Shown here piece by piece: positions 43,301 through 51,000 of a stretch of 64,000 nucleotides of DNA. The notes beneath the pieces are model-generated. The model worked only from the letters and a program-made list of their open reading frames with translations. It did not search any database and was not told the origin of the DNA. This DNA comes from Solen grandis (Eukaryota; Mollusca; Bivalvia; Adapedonta; Solenidae). Within the stretch, counting starts at the first letter, position 1; every line of letters begins with the position of its first letter. The position numbers were made by a program, and so were the translations under genes. Location of the stretch: NCBI GenBank assembly GCA_021229015.1, contig CM037792.1, positions 43,777,880 through 43,841,879 on the forward strand. Reading direction: 5' to 3'.

Positions 43301-43452
43301 ATGTGACTGTGCCGCTGACGGGGTCGGCAGGGGAGGTATTCGACTTCTGGTTTGTCCTGGGAAGTAAACTGGACAGTGTGACGTGTGTCCTTGACCACAC
43401 GGGGAACGGAACATTTAAGTTAGATAAAAAGCTCGGCATCGGCACGTGCTGA
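5685..43452 (+). CDS. secreted CUB-like protein gene, 3' nine exons (5' end outside window)
   Basis: Spliced model, exons 5685-5807, 10123-10350, 19453-19551 (and/or its duplicate 27961-28059), 30211-30305, 33626-33717, 37744-37856, 41592-41740, 42833-42978, 43215-43452. Every junction has AG/GT borders, and the phases (1,1,1,0,2,1,0,2) chain without a stop into a TGA at 43450-43452. About 426 residues are seen. The first exon enters in phase 1, so the start codon and any signal peptide lie upstream. The product is rich in beta-strand-like stretches of the CUB-like pattern (for example DSVLFIDGG and DGVVSLYDD, each followed by a strand ending in VTVVGN or LLVTVTG). It has about eight N-glycosylation sequons, few cysteines and no membrane segment, so it is probably extracellular. 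I do not recognise a named orthologue; the CUB-like assignment is an inference from pattern. The coding GC content is clearly above that of the AT-rich introns. Confidence 0.75.
5954..6845 (+). mobile_element. core-repeat element, TGCTCACCGAAGG stem, 3' end missing
   Basis: T-run, hairpin TGCTCACCGAAGGTGACGCA (5961-5980), a CGTCCGTCC run, then five units of about 168 bp starting CTTGTCCGGGCTATTTCTC at about 6036, 6203, 6371, 6541 and 6709. It lacks the usual CTCTTGTT end. It lies in the intron just after exon A. Confidence 0.7.
7396..7699 (+). mobile_element. short core-repeat element, same stem family as 5954-6845
   Basis: T-run, TGCTCACTGAAGGTGACGCA, a CGTCCGTTCG run, one partial unit, and an end CGGGGAGCATCTGTCAG...TTCTTGTT. 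It supplies the 3' end that the copy at 5954 lacks. Confidence 0.65.
7859..9165. repeat. 48-bp minisatellite, about 20 units
   Basis: Unit of about 47-48 bp with TATATGTCCACATGGACAGA, then CAGACAATTTAATTGGATTATCATCT. The first unit is at 7859-7921, then comes an inserted element (7922-8237), then about 19 units to 9165. Each unit contains the near-palindrome TGTCCACATGGACA. A length of 48 (a multiple of three) without stops gives long open frames on both strands (for example a 16-residue repeat with CPCGHIQ); I treat these as non-coding. Confidence 0.92.
7922..8237 (+). mobile_element. short core-repeat element (ATGCCCCCCATTGG stem) inside the minisatellite
   Basis: T-run, ATGCCCCCCATTGGGAGAGC hairpin, degenerate TCTGTC run, one core unit, end CGGGGAGCATCCACCAG. 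Both flanks are units of the 48-bp minisatellite, so it was inserted into that array. Confidence 0.6.
9896..10107. mobile_element. CCCTTTTACCTCAT MITE ending just before exon B
   Basis: TTAACCCTTTTACCTCATGA at the left and ATGAGGTAAAGGTTCA at the right are diverged terminal inverted repeats. The inside GATCTGGGTTTGTTTTGTGT matches the element at 62615. It ends about 15 bp from the exon B acceptor. Confidence 0.65.
10123..10350 (+). CDS. CUB-like gene, exon 'B'
   Basis: Acceptor CTTTCAG and donor GTAAGT; 228 nt, phase 1 in and out. A second AG seven bases further in (TTTGCAG at 10129) would break the frame with exon A, so the first AG is chosen; the junction codon is then valine. The exon encodes VCSGTFSTNETVF..., a CYAR motif, and a strand pattern DSVLFIDGGSRRGTVLGS like the central strands of a CUB module. 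Sequons are NET and NLS. A TTAA-flanked MITE ends only about 15 bp upstream of the acceptor. Confidence 0.78.
10895..13794 (+). mobile_element. nested element with TACGCCGCC stem, copy 1
   Basis: Inserted after CCTTTTGATTTTT. It opens with the hairpin ATACGCCGCC/GGCGGTCGTAT and a TCCGTC run, then about 165-bp units (CTTGTGAACGCAACTCCTCC...). It closes GGCGGCGTATATTG...CTCTTGTT. Joining the flanks gives GATTTTTGGTATGTAGC, exactly the unoccupied sequence at 13958-13974, so there is no target duplication. Confidence 0.75.
11276..12950 (+). mobile_element. nested element with AGCTCACCTGAGCC stem and X-box core units, copy 1
   Basis: Inserted in the TACGCCGCC element after TTGATTTTT. It has a hairpin, a long GTCCGTCC run (11325-11396), then five units of about 310-320 bp. 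Each unit holds the perfect palindrome GTTGCCATGGCAAC, and the complete units also hold CGCCAGGGGCGGGGC. It ends CTCAGGTGAGCG...GGGCCTCTTGTT. The right flank ACAAGATTTGTGTCCC continues the host unit. Confidence 0.75.
14292..15859 (+). mobile_element. nested element with AGCTCACCTGAGCACG stem, copy 1
   Basis: Begins after TATATTTTT with a hairpin and GTCCGTCGTCCGTGCG microsatellite, then about 165-bp units with TGCCCCGCACCAGGGGTCAC. A unique AT-rich piece (15230-15700) follows, and it ends CTCAGGTGAGCG...GGCCCTCTTGTT. Removing it rejoins the host core unit at GGTATGTAGCATGG. Confidence 0.72.
16828..18662 (+). mobile_element. nested element with 145-bp DR2-bearing core units, copy 1
   Basis: Begins after CTTTTGATTTTT with AGCTCACCTGAGCACTTATG and a short CCGTCG run. 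About eleven units of about 145 bp follow (CTTGTGAACACTCTAGAGGC...). Many hold AGGTCAcyAGGTCA. It ends CTCAGGTGAGCGACACAGGG and CTCTTGTT. Units between 17330 and 17940 show many small deletions that look like consensus errors. Confidence 0.72.
19453..19551 (+). CDS. CUB-like gene, exon 'C', copy 1
   Basis: Acceptor GTATTGCAG, donor GTAAGT, 99 nt, phase 1 in and out. It encodes LSWFVSSSNIVTVVGNYAP and then a segment ending VRYRAD, matching the last strands of a CUB-like fold (S-x-S-N-x-V-T-V). It lies inside the first unit of a tandem duplication; an identical copy is at 27961-28059. Because the exon is 33 codons and phase-symmetric, using one copy, both or neither keeps the frame. Confidence 0.75.
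19886..27527 (+). mobile_element. outermost hairpin/core-repeat element, copy 2, with the same nest
   Basis: Equivalent of 10587-19020 in the second duplication unit. Inner elements are at 20194-23288 (TACGCCGCC stem), 20575-22129 (X-box units, inside the former), 23650-25250 and 25903-27214 (DR2 units). Insertion points are the same as in copy 1, so all insertions predate the duplication (or are shared by two haplotypes). Confidence 0.72.
27961..28059 (+). CDS. CUB-like gene, exon 'C', copy 2 (identical duplicate)
   Basis: Same 99 bases as 19453-19551 with no difference seen, and nearly identical flanks (one base differs in the 50 bases upstream). Splice sites are intact. It could be a second in-frame exon (adding 33 residues), a mutually exclusive alternative, or an assembly artefact. 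The phase allows both B-C1-C2-D and B-C2-D. Confidence 0.65.
28290..28320. repeat. A homopolymer, about 31 bases
   Basis: An uninterrupted A run follows AATATTAAAAATATT; it may be a retroposon tail, but no body is recognised. Confidence 0.8.
28407..29273 (+). mobile_element. X-box core-repeat element, 3' truncated
   Basis: Follows a T/TG-rich stretch with AGCTCACCTGAGCACAAAGT, a short CCGTC run and three units of the X-box family (palindromes at 28612 with one change, 28932 and 29251). It stops in the third unit without the terminal CTCTTGTT. It is outside the tandem duplication. Confidence 0.7.
29274..31177. other. introns around exon D, no other feature
   Basis: AT-rich DNA on both sides of exon D. 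A piece shared with 41828-41847 lies near 30996-31015. No further exon or intact element was recognised. Confidence 0.4.
30211..30305 (+). CDS. CUB-like gene, exon 'D'
   Basis: Acceptor TTGACCACAG, donor GTGAGT, 95 nt, phase 1 in and phase 0 out. It reads FSKFYTIVNKTQKIDTKVN and then FQFQIDPSAQ; sequon NKT. The junction codon with exon C is AGA (Arg), with no stop. Confidence 0.74.
31178..31339. mobile_element. CCCTTT...AAAGGGTTAA MITE
   Basis: Left AACCCTTTATCTCATGAATA, right ATGAAGTAAAGGGTTAA, with an internal T-run. The right TTAA is intact and the left is changed. Confidence 0.6.
31770..33591 (+). mobile_element. core-repeat element, TACGCCCATC stem, ten 160-bp units
   Basis: After TTTTT: ATACGCCCATCTTAAGATGG hairpin, short GGGCG run, then ten units of about 160 bp (TGTCCGGGCTCTAACTTCA...). 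The end reads GATGGGCGTATTTTGTGGCA and CCCTTGTT. Units stay open in one frame (a repeated HGHNISDEFDIQH), giving spurious frames up to 176 codons. It ends 34 bp before exon E. Confidence 0.82.
33626..33717 (+). CDS. CUB-like gene, exon 'E'
   Basis: Acceptor TTTTTTTATACAG, donor GTACTG, 92 nt, phase 0 in and phase 2 out. It reads LLFSLNPATTVLTDGVVSLY then DDQNNLLYKF. The 'DG-x-V-x-L-Y-D' pattern is like the central strand of a CUB module. A 1.8-kb core-repeat element ends only 34 bp upstream (33591), so the branch point must lie between the two or inside that element. Confidence 0.74.
33828..33940 (+). mobile_element. 5'-truncated SINE of the same family
   Basis: GGAAGCTTTCCAGCTGGCTT, GCGGTAGGTC, GGGGTCTTCCTCGACCTGTA and GACGTCGCTATATGACTGAA match the SINE body; the tRNA head is missing. 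It lies about 110 bp after exon E. Confidence 0.75.
34300..34440 (+). repeat. degenerate single core unit of the X-box family
   Basis: ACCACTGGAGTGAATTTCAT, a variant of ATGATCCTTGGG, ACTTGATCCATATA and CTGGTTGCCATTAA align with the X-box unit but are diverged and isolated. The palindrome is lost. Confidence 0.5.
34835..37625 (+). mobile_element. core-repeat element with nine 166-bp units, carrying a TIR insertion
   Basis: AGCTCACCTGAGCACAACGT hairpin, CCGTCGTCCGTGCG run, then about nine units with TGACCCCGCACCAGGGGTCA. After the last unit an 899-bp element (36542-37440) is inserted. The end is CTCAGGTGAGCGATCCAGGG...CTCTTGTT. Confidence 0.78.
36542..37440. mobile_element. 899-bp DNA transposon remnant with 15-bp terminal inverted repeats
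   Basis: Left end CAGAGCTACAGATAA (36542-36556) and right end TTATCTGTAGCTCTG (37426-37440) are perfect inverses. CCGCAC flanks both sides (36536-36541 and 37441-37446), a likely 6-bp target duplication or part of an 8-bp one. CAGAG termini suggest a hAT-type element. No transposase frame is present inside. Confidence 0.75.
37744..37856 (+). CDS. CUB-like gene, exon 'F'
   Basis: Acceptor TATTTCCAG, donor GTATGT, 113 nt, phase 2 in and phase 1 out. It reads SEKTAMVPIPSPGPRLLVTV, then TGISGKQSVSMAVQQKT. The preceding 36 bases are also open in this frame, but no upstream AG gives the required phase, so they are left in the intron. The intron that follows holds the only scaffold gap. Confidence 0.72.
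38555..39481 (+). mobile_element. core-repeat element, 5' end missing, five units
   Basis: Units of roughly 160-180 bp with TTTTGGTTAAAGTTTTGCAT and TATATCTCAGTAACCATT. It ends TCGAGCGTGCTGTCCTCTGA and CAGCTCTTGTT. No terminal hairpin or CCGTCC run is seen at the left. Confidence 0.65.
39538..40400 (+). mobile_element. core-repeat element, TATACCCCCCCGC stem, 3' end missing
   Basis: Hairpin TATACCCCCCCGCAACGAAG with its partner TTAGGGGGGGGTATAC, a CCGTCCGTCTGTCC run, then five units of about 155 bp (TTCTGCGGACTACTCCGCC). It fades at a C-rich run (40362-40380), about 200 bp before the scaffold gap, which may hold its end. Confidence 0.72.
40601..40700. other. 100-N scaffold gap
   Basis: Exactly 100 N, the usual placeholder for a join of unknown size. 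It lies in the intron between exons F and G. Confidence 0.98.
41592..41740 (+). CDS. CUB-like gene, exon 'G'
   Basis: Acceptor TTCTAGGCAG, donor GTAAGT, 149 nt, phase 1 in and phase 0 out. It reads FPDMDGPDGEVWVSYTDISR, then a strand ILVLNLANGTTYTLY. Sequon NGT. It starts 891 bases after the 100-N gap; the phase fits exon F directly, so no exon need be missing in the gap, though one with symmetric phase could be. Confidence 0.75.
41814..42016 (-). mobile_element. tRNA-headed SINE-like repeat, minus strand
   Basis: On the minus strand GGGGCTGAGTGATA resembles an A box (42006-41993) and GGTTCGGTCTCC a B box (41962-41950). The tail side (CCCAGTCACATTATCCCGAC on plus, 41828-41847) recurs at about 30996-31015 in another intron. 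The family is not the one at 56645. Confidence 0.45.
42017..42832. other. intron G-H, nothing recognised
   Basis: AT-rich, no repeat structure or frame with coding signs. Confidence 0.4.
42833..42978 (+). CDS. CUB-like gene, exon 'H'
   Basis: Acceptor TATCTCTCTCAG, donor GTAAAT, 146 nt, phase 0 in and phase 2 out. It reads VSDTDLWAVPYDEPYGWVTF and continues through SSLYGLTFTDKFNPTRLAMY to IPGW. It is rich in Trp and Tyr, like a beta-sandwich core. Confidence 0.76.
43215..43452 (+). CDS. CUB-like gene, terminal exon 'I'
   Basis: Acceptor CTAATTTCAG, 238 nt, phase 2 in, ending in TGA. It reads FETFIFGELDKWVPM..., then sequons NIS, NVT and NGT, and finishes KKLGIGTC. Two cysteines (in SVTCVL and the last residue) could form a disulphide. 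No transmembrane segment or GPI-type hydrophobic tail follows, so the product is probably soluble. A poly(A) signal lies 79 bases past the stop. Confidence 0.78.
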
Positions 43453-43530
43453 AATTATCCGTACAATAGGTCAACACAGACAAATCATTTTATAAACGTA
43501 TAGGAGTTTCAAGAAAGATGTATGGTATTA

Positions 43531-43536
43531 AATAAA
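43531..43536 (+). terminator. poly(A) signal AATAAA of the CUB-like gene
   Basis: The hexamer lies 79 bases after the TGA of the last exon in AT-rich DNA. This gives a short 3' UTR of about 100 bases. Confidence 0.6.
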
Positions 43537-45123
43537 ATTTGATACAACTGGATTTCTTTTTTATTTGAATCAATGTAATATTAATTTTGAAGTTCCAGAT
43601 TTTAGATGTTTAAGAATATGTGCCTTGGCTATGTACATAGTTGTAAATAAGTACGCACTCCGCTTTTCATAACTATTAATGCATAAATTATTTCTTTCAG
43701 AATTGTATCAGTTAATAAAATCGTAATCACCGCCATGGTGTTTTCCCCCTTAAGTGACTACGGTTTATATCGGCGTTGATAATGCATTTGCCCTTTATCG
43801 AGGAAACCGTTTTTAGTTTTGTGTGACGTAGTCTTTTTTTAGGATAAGATTTATATTAGTTAAGTTATCGTTCTAATCCTATCTGTAATCTTTTGTTTAT
43901 ATATTTGTATGTCACATTTAATGAGTTGAATAAATATGTTTAAACTAATCACAACTATAGTGCCTACATTCTGAGCATCCGTTTCATTTCATTGAAAACC
44001 GAATAACCTCTCAATTTTGTATGAATGATCGAACGATTGAAAAAAAAAATTATACTGCACAGGAGTGGTGAGATTCATCATTCAATTTTGAGTAAAAAAA
44101 TATCTAAGGGACACAATATTTGTGTGTGGCATAAAAGCAGAGAAGAACTAATTTCTTTATGATGTTGCGTAACTGTCACTTTACCATGCGGAGGAATATA
44201 ATTTGCATTGTGAACGTGCAGGTTTCCGTCATTTAGTGGTGTCCACAATGATCCATATAGAAAGCTTAAATTCCGATACAAACCCGTGTAACTTACTTTT
44301 AATCTCATCAAGCTAACGACCTCAGATACCTTCAGGGGTTATTTTATGCACTGTATAATGGAATGACCGATACTTGTATATCTGCTATTTGAAGATGCTT
44401 TATAGGAGCGAGCCACTGATATTTGCATCTAAAATAGAGACTGTGTCGTCGTTCGGTTATGTAAGCTACTTAGAGTTCAAATTAAGGCCCTGATAGCGCT
44501 TACTGAGAGAACAGTATTGTCGCATTTCTTTTGTTTATCAAAGTCATTTAATGAACTGGGATCAAATTTTCAAGAAATTGACGAAACACACACACAGACA
44601 CACACACACACACACACGCTTTAGCTTTGCAATAACAAGGTCATTACAAGAAATTAAAGATGAACGCCTATTTGTTTCAACGGACTGTTAACAATTAGCA
44701 CATCGCCACTGTTACTCTCCCTATTTATATGAAATATGCATATCTAAATCGAAAGGAAACAAATCTAAAACAACAATCGTTCATTATTTCAATGTAAATT
44801 TAGTTTAAACTTATTTAGTCAGTAATTTTCCATATACAATATTTTAAACAATATAATAAGGATTAGAACGAAAGAAAGATTCTTATCGTGTTCTTCTCCG
44901 TTTTACAATATTTTTAAAAAGTAATATGGCTTAATGTACTGATTATGTTAATAACTACAGTGTTTTTCCAAAGGAAAAAATGATAAAAATATCAAGAAAA
45001 AATATTAATATAAAAATGAGAATGTAAAAAACTTAAAGAGAGATGACAGTGATCAGTGGTGGATTGGTTGGTGACAGGTAAAATCATATGATGGTATAAG
45101 GAAGTCTCTCTCAAAAACAAACA
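43537..45123. other. intergenic DNA after the CUB-like gene
   Basis: Only a (CA)n tract was found. No gene is recognised. Confidence 0.4.
44588..44618. repeat. (CA)n microsatellite
   Basis: About 15 CA dinucleotides with one G interruption. Confidence 0.9.
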
Positions 45124-45657
45124 TTAATTATCGAAACGTTTGGAGGCTTTGATAAATGAATGAACAGCCTCAACAATTTTTATATTGTTTTCATGTTCAA
45201 GATTAATATCACCGAATAAAAGTATATTAAGATTTATATTATGTATGGAGGAAAGATCATTGAACATCGTAGTTCTGGCATTGTTGTAATTTGGGCAATA
45301 TAATAAATAATGTTCAATGCTCTCGACTGCACCACAAGTACATAGAGGAGAATTTACCATATTTTTCATGTATAAAACCTGATGCAAAGGACTACAGTCT
45401 GTACGCAGTCTGGCATGAAAAAATTGATATTTTCTATCACCATGGTAATAATAATTGGGTACATTGATACAATCAGTGTTAATTAATCTTTTAAACTCTG
45501 AGATTGATTTAGCATTTCTTATTTCAGCTGGCAAGTTGTTCCATTCTTGAACTACTGTAATGTAGTAAGTAAAGTAAATATAAATTTGGTATCTGGCAAA
45601 AATTAAGTTATCCTGCATATCCACAGCTCGCCAAACTCTCTTCCATTTGAGACACAC
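45124..45657 (-). pseudogene. 3' fragment of a second LINE (C-terminal zinc-knuckle region)
   Basis: Minus-strand frame with WNNLPAEIRNAKSISEFKRL, HARLRTDCSPLHQVLY, SPLCTCGAVESIEHYLLYCP and a tail to SFIKASKRFDN then stop at 45124. The C-x-C-G...H...C pattern after an RLR-x-x-CS stretch is the region downstream of RT in many non-LTR elements. The RT itself is absent; about 150 of the 177 codons look like the element. Confidence 0.7.
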
Positions 45658-47635
45658 ACAACTTCAGTGAGTATACTGTCGGCCTAGCTAGCTAGAGTCT
45701 AACGCATAGTCGATTACTGTATCACTCCGCGCCAAGTAGCGTATACAAGCAAGGCAATTATAAGTGGAATATGTTACGTACACGTTATAATCGTAACCAT
45801 AAACAACCAAAGTATGTTTTAATTTGTTTATACGTTTTCCTTTCCAATGACTTTGCACTGGAGACATGCATCCATCAAAACATGTATTCGTGCATTTACA
45901 CTCATTATAATTTTATAATACCCACCCCTGCAAACATAAAAACGTTGCGCATCGAATTAGAAACTCCAATTCACGTTCATGTAATTTACAAAAAAAGAAA
46001 AAAAAATCCACCCACATTTTGCATGGGAACGTGTTTTAGCCCCCCAAAAGTTCTTCTCAGAGCATTTCTTAACTTTGAAATAGACGGGCAACATACTAAC
46101 ATCTTAAATTATCATATTCCTTGTCAAATTTAAAGACGTAATCATCAACAGATAAAATGAACACCAGGTTAACTAGTCCTGGCTTCCTTAGATAATGCAA
46201 CTTTATAACTTTATTAAACAAATAAAATCACTCAAGGAACTGAAAGACTGCCGATGGGATTATCGTGAAACAAAGAGCACGTTTAGGTGACGTACTTCTA
46301 GTACTTAGAGTTGCAGGAAAACGTTTGGAGTTTTTTGTTTTTTTGTTTTTTGTTTTTTTTTTGTCATAATATGACCTCTGCCTCTATCGAGTTCAACCCT
46401 GCTGAAACGCTGCTATTTCATGTAAATCCTTCCCGTAGCTTCTCAGTACCTTGAGCTTTTTTGATTGTATAAGCCATCTTTTTATGTGAATTTACTAGGA
46501 CCTTTATATATTTATAGAATATTTCCAGGGCGGGGTAAACTATATCCTTACTTAGCATGTCACATTATTTGTACGATTTTTTATTTATGTTTTATCAGTA
46601 AATGACATTCTTACTACATACACCGGTTCCGGCGGTTGAGTGCTTACAACATTCGTACATCCGGGTAGTTTAAGTAATGGTTAGCCCAGTGTCACGACCA
46701 AAGCGCTCAGTGCGTTAATAGAACATGAAATAGCTATACTTCTAAACCCAGCGATTCAGTAGTGATAGAAGAAACAGAGGCAAAGGTCATATGACGCCAA
46801 AAACTCCATAATAATAATCCGGAGTAAGGGTCATGAACCTGATTTCATTTATAAGTTGCTTAACTAAGTAGGTCATTCCCTTTCTTCAGTACTAGTGAAC
46901 CTGATGTGTATACATCTTATCTGTTATTGAGCATGTGTAGAAACTGACAAGGTATTTGATTATTCAAGATATTTGTATGTTTGCTTTTCTATTTCAAAAA
47001 GTTAAGAAATGCTCTGGGAGGAACCTAACTCGCCATCATGCAAAATACTTGTGAACGACTTTAGTTAAAGTACATACATTGGAGTTTCTAATGCGAAGCG
47101 CTATTTTTTTCTTTTTACAGGAGCAGATCTTCATGTATGTTAAATGTGTCGCTGTTCTGATTAATAAATGTAGCAGATATTTTGTTCACGCTTAAAATGG
47201 ATGTACCCAGTGCAAAATAATGGTAAAAGAAAACATGTTAATAAACAATAACATATTAAAGGAAGTTACGGTTATGATTAAAACGTCTGTGTAACACAAT
47301 CCTTTCGTATTCATTAGTGCATAAACGCATTGCATGGATACGCACTAAGCGCGGAGAGGTACAGTTAAATCGGCGGTGGAAAATATGCAAATCAGCAAAG
47401 TCAGCAAAGCCTGTTTTAGATTTCCAGCTACTAAAGACGACGGGTAGCCGCCGTCTAATAATATGAACTTAAGGCAGTCCCTAAATGACTGAAATACTTT
47501 TGGTTGACACTCCAGAATGAGACGTAAACCTACGAAATCAACGAGCACTTCCCGAACACCTAATCTACATGCTGATGTATAATTCCACACATTGTTCAAT
47601 GGGAAATAAACATACACTTCAGATTGATTGGTAAA

Positions 47636-47684
<49 letters not shown>

Positions 47685-48024
47685 CTCATGAATATGTCAA
47701 ATATCCATGTATTTGGACAATAAATGACTTCTTCCTACATATATGTATTTAAAGAAACCAATTCACTCTTGTTTGACACAAAATAGTACCACAATAATGT
47801 TCTAATAAGGAAGCTATGCCACATCGAGTAATGATGAATATTGTCGTACATTTCGGTATATGCTTAATTGTAACGATTCTAAGTCCACTGGTTATTGATA
47901 TGTGATATAAATTTTAAACAAAATGAAACGTGTATTATTTTAACGACAGAAGTTACGTGATGTTGAACGGTAAATCGTCAGACTAGTATTTTTTCTGCCA
48001 AGATTCACCTACAATGTGAACGCA
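45658..48024. other. intergenic DNA between two LINE remnants
   Basis: A T/G-rich run at 46331-46363 and the (AT)n at 47638. A 120-codon frame at 45771-46133 has no recognisable content. Confidence 0.4.
47638..47683. repeat. (AT)n microsatellite
   Basis: About 22 AT dinucleotides in unannotated intergenic DNA. Confidence 0.95.
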
Positions 48025-51000
48025 GAATCTGAATCTGAATCTGATACAAATACGTTGTAGATCCCAATACTGGGTTTTACACAACGGAAGAAGAGCCCCG
48101 CACTATTGGCGGTGGCTCTTTAAGGCATTTTTGAATGCCTCAACAGAGCCAGCATGCACTATATTATCAGGGAGATGATTCCAGTGAATCACAGTGTCCA
48201 CAAAGAACGAATTTTCATATTGTTTAGAGTTTGATGATGGTATTTCCAGACCCTTTGAATTTTTGCAAATGCGTTTTTCTAATATATTTGATGTTTCGCA
48301 GCCATTAAATTTTTTTGTTTTTATTGTCCTTTTAGGTCTGGTGAATTTCACAAAATCTGATGTTGGCAGTGCTGGAACTTACCCCTCAACCACCTTGTAC
48401 ATTAATATTAATCTGAGGCTTAGGCGTCTGTCTTGTAAAGTTTCTAGTTCAAGTTCTTGTTTCATTTTTGATATTGTCCCTGGTGTTCTGCTTGTATAAT
48501 CTCTTTTTATGAATCTTACTGCCCTGTTTTGAATTCTTTCTAGTTTGTCTATGTTGTCTTCATATTCCATTATTGATCTTACTAGTGTAATGTAGGCTGT
48601 TTTTCTACAGGTCTGTGGTACATTTCTGAGATTCCTTCTTAAAAAGCCTAAAGTTGAATTTGCTTTTTTGCATACCTTGTTGATATGTATATTCCATTTT
48701 AAGTCATTTGAGATTTGTAGTCCAAGATAGGGATTATTTTGTACTTTCTGCATTATGATAAAATCTATTGGTTTTTTTTTTTTTTTTTTTTTCTGATTTT
48801 ATCTTCTTATAGTAGGCACAAGAATAGGATTGGCCCTAGTACTGTGCCTTGGGGTACTCCTGAGTCTACTGTTGTTTCGCTTGATTTTTCGCCTTCTACT
48901 ATTGTTTTCATTGTTCTATTTGTTAGGAAATTTGTTAACCAAGTGTGAAGACTTCCCTTAATTCTGTAGCTGTCAAGTTTGTGTAGGAGTTTGTCATGTG
49001 GTACTGTATCGAAGGCTTTTGAAAAGTCTAATATGGCAATATTTGTTGACCTTTGTGTTTTGTGAGGAGTACCCAGACCTAAATCCATGATTTAAGTTTG
49101 TCAGTATTTTGTTTTCTTCCAGGTGGTTAAGTATGTGTCTACAAATAATATGTTCAAGAGTTTTGCATATGACTGAGGTTAGTGAGCAGGTCTGTAGTTT
49201 TCTGGCAGGTGTTTATTGCCTTTTTTGAAGATGCTTGAGATTTTACATCTCTCCAGTCTTTTGGTAATTCTCCTGTGTCTATTGAGCACTGTAGGATTAT
49301 TTTCAGGATTGGGGCTAGTTCTTTTGAGCATTCTTTTAGTATTCTATTAGGAATGTTATCTGGGCCAGAATTTTTTTTTTGGTTTGATGTTTTTCTTCAC
49401 TTGTTTTTTCATTTCTGGCAATTCTTTGTTTGTTGGTTTTGTGAAGACAGATTTAAATTGTTTAAGTAGTTCTTCAGCTTTTTCTTTGCTATCTGTTATT
49501 AGGCTGTTTCCTCTTTTGAGTGGGGCTATTGCGGTTGATTCTTGTCTTTTAGATTTGACATACTTCCAGAAAGGTTTTGTGTTTTTGTCTTTTAGTCCTT
49601 CTAAGATGTTTGTATTTATATAGTTCCATTCAGATCTTCTTAGTTCTCTCTTACATTCTTTTTGGAATTTTCTGTAGCTGGTCCAGTTATTTTTTTTTTT
49701 TTTTTTTTTCTCCTGTCCGGGGAATTGTTTCCAGATCTTATTTCTTTTTGTGGTTTGTTTTTGTCCATGGTTACTTGCAAGGAGTCTTTAAAAGTGTTCC
49801 ATAGTTTTTGAACATTTTTGTCTTCATTTTTTTGATTTTCTATTTTCTCATTCAGTTTTATAAGATCCTTTTTTATTTCATCCCAGTCTGCTTTTTTGTA
49901 TAGATAACATTTTCTAGGTTTTGTCTTTTGGTGATGCATCTTTGCTTCACAATCTGATATTATTATGTCGTGGTCTGAGATTCCTGGTCCGTTTACTGAG
50001 AATTTTGTCATATTTGGGTTTGAGACGAAAACCAAGTCCAATAAGTTGTTTTCTCTTGTAGGTTTATTGTGGATTTGGATTAAATTGTTAGAATTCATCA
50101 AGTCTACTAGCCCTTGTTGTATTTCTCTTTCTGGTCCAGTTGCTGTTGAGTTCTCCCACTGTATGTTGGGACAATTAAAATCCCCTGTTAGTATGATGTT
50201 TGAGTTCTTATTGGTTTTCCAAGGATTTTTTTAATTCTTCCAAGTGTTTTTGTTCTCGATGTGGCATGTAGAATGATCACACTAGGAGGTCTTTGTTGTT
50301 TTTTGTTTTTATTTTAACCCATTCAATTTCACAGTCTGTGATGAGGGAGGTCTGTTCTACTGATGTTATTGATTTTTCTACTAATATGAATACTCCCCTC
50401 CTAGGGTTCCTCTGTCATTTCTGTATACATTGTAGTTTGTAGGGAAAATCTCGCTTGATTTAATTGCGTCAGGGGTTGGATTTTCACCAGGTTTTACTCC
50501 TTTTAGCCATGTTCAGTTGCACAATGATGTCAGGTTTAAGGTAGTGCACAGCTGTTTCAAATTCTTGTTTTTTGTCCTTGATGCTACGGCAGTTTATTGT
50601 CATAATTCTGAGGTTTTTCTTGGCTGGGGCTTCATATAGGTTGCTGTTTGGATGTGACTTGGTCGAGTTGATACTTACTTCTTGATTGTTTTTTACTGAA
50701 TTTTTATGTTTTGGGCTACTAGTCTTTAGTGGACTGAAGGCGGATCTTATGGAGTCCATTGTTGAGTCTATGTCTTTTAACGGCTCGAATATATTTGAGT
50801 GTTCTATTTCATAGATTCTAAAGGTGAAAGTTGAAACATTTATACTGTCACATTTGCAGCATAGCCACTGGATATTTGATCTTTCTAATAATTCATAGTC
50901 TTGTGTACATAGTTCAATGCAAGATTTATGGTGCCATATGTCACATCCGTCACAGCAGACCCCTTGGCAATCCCATGTAATAGGTATCTCGCATAACCCG

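Noticed and set aside
45771..46133. 120-codon frame
   Set aside because: No recognisable domain, AT-rich, no splice or promoter support.
48194..50234. Several plus-strand frames of 70-100 codons
   Set aside because: They are antisense shadows of the minus-strand LINE.
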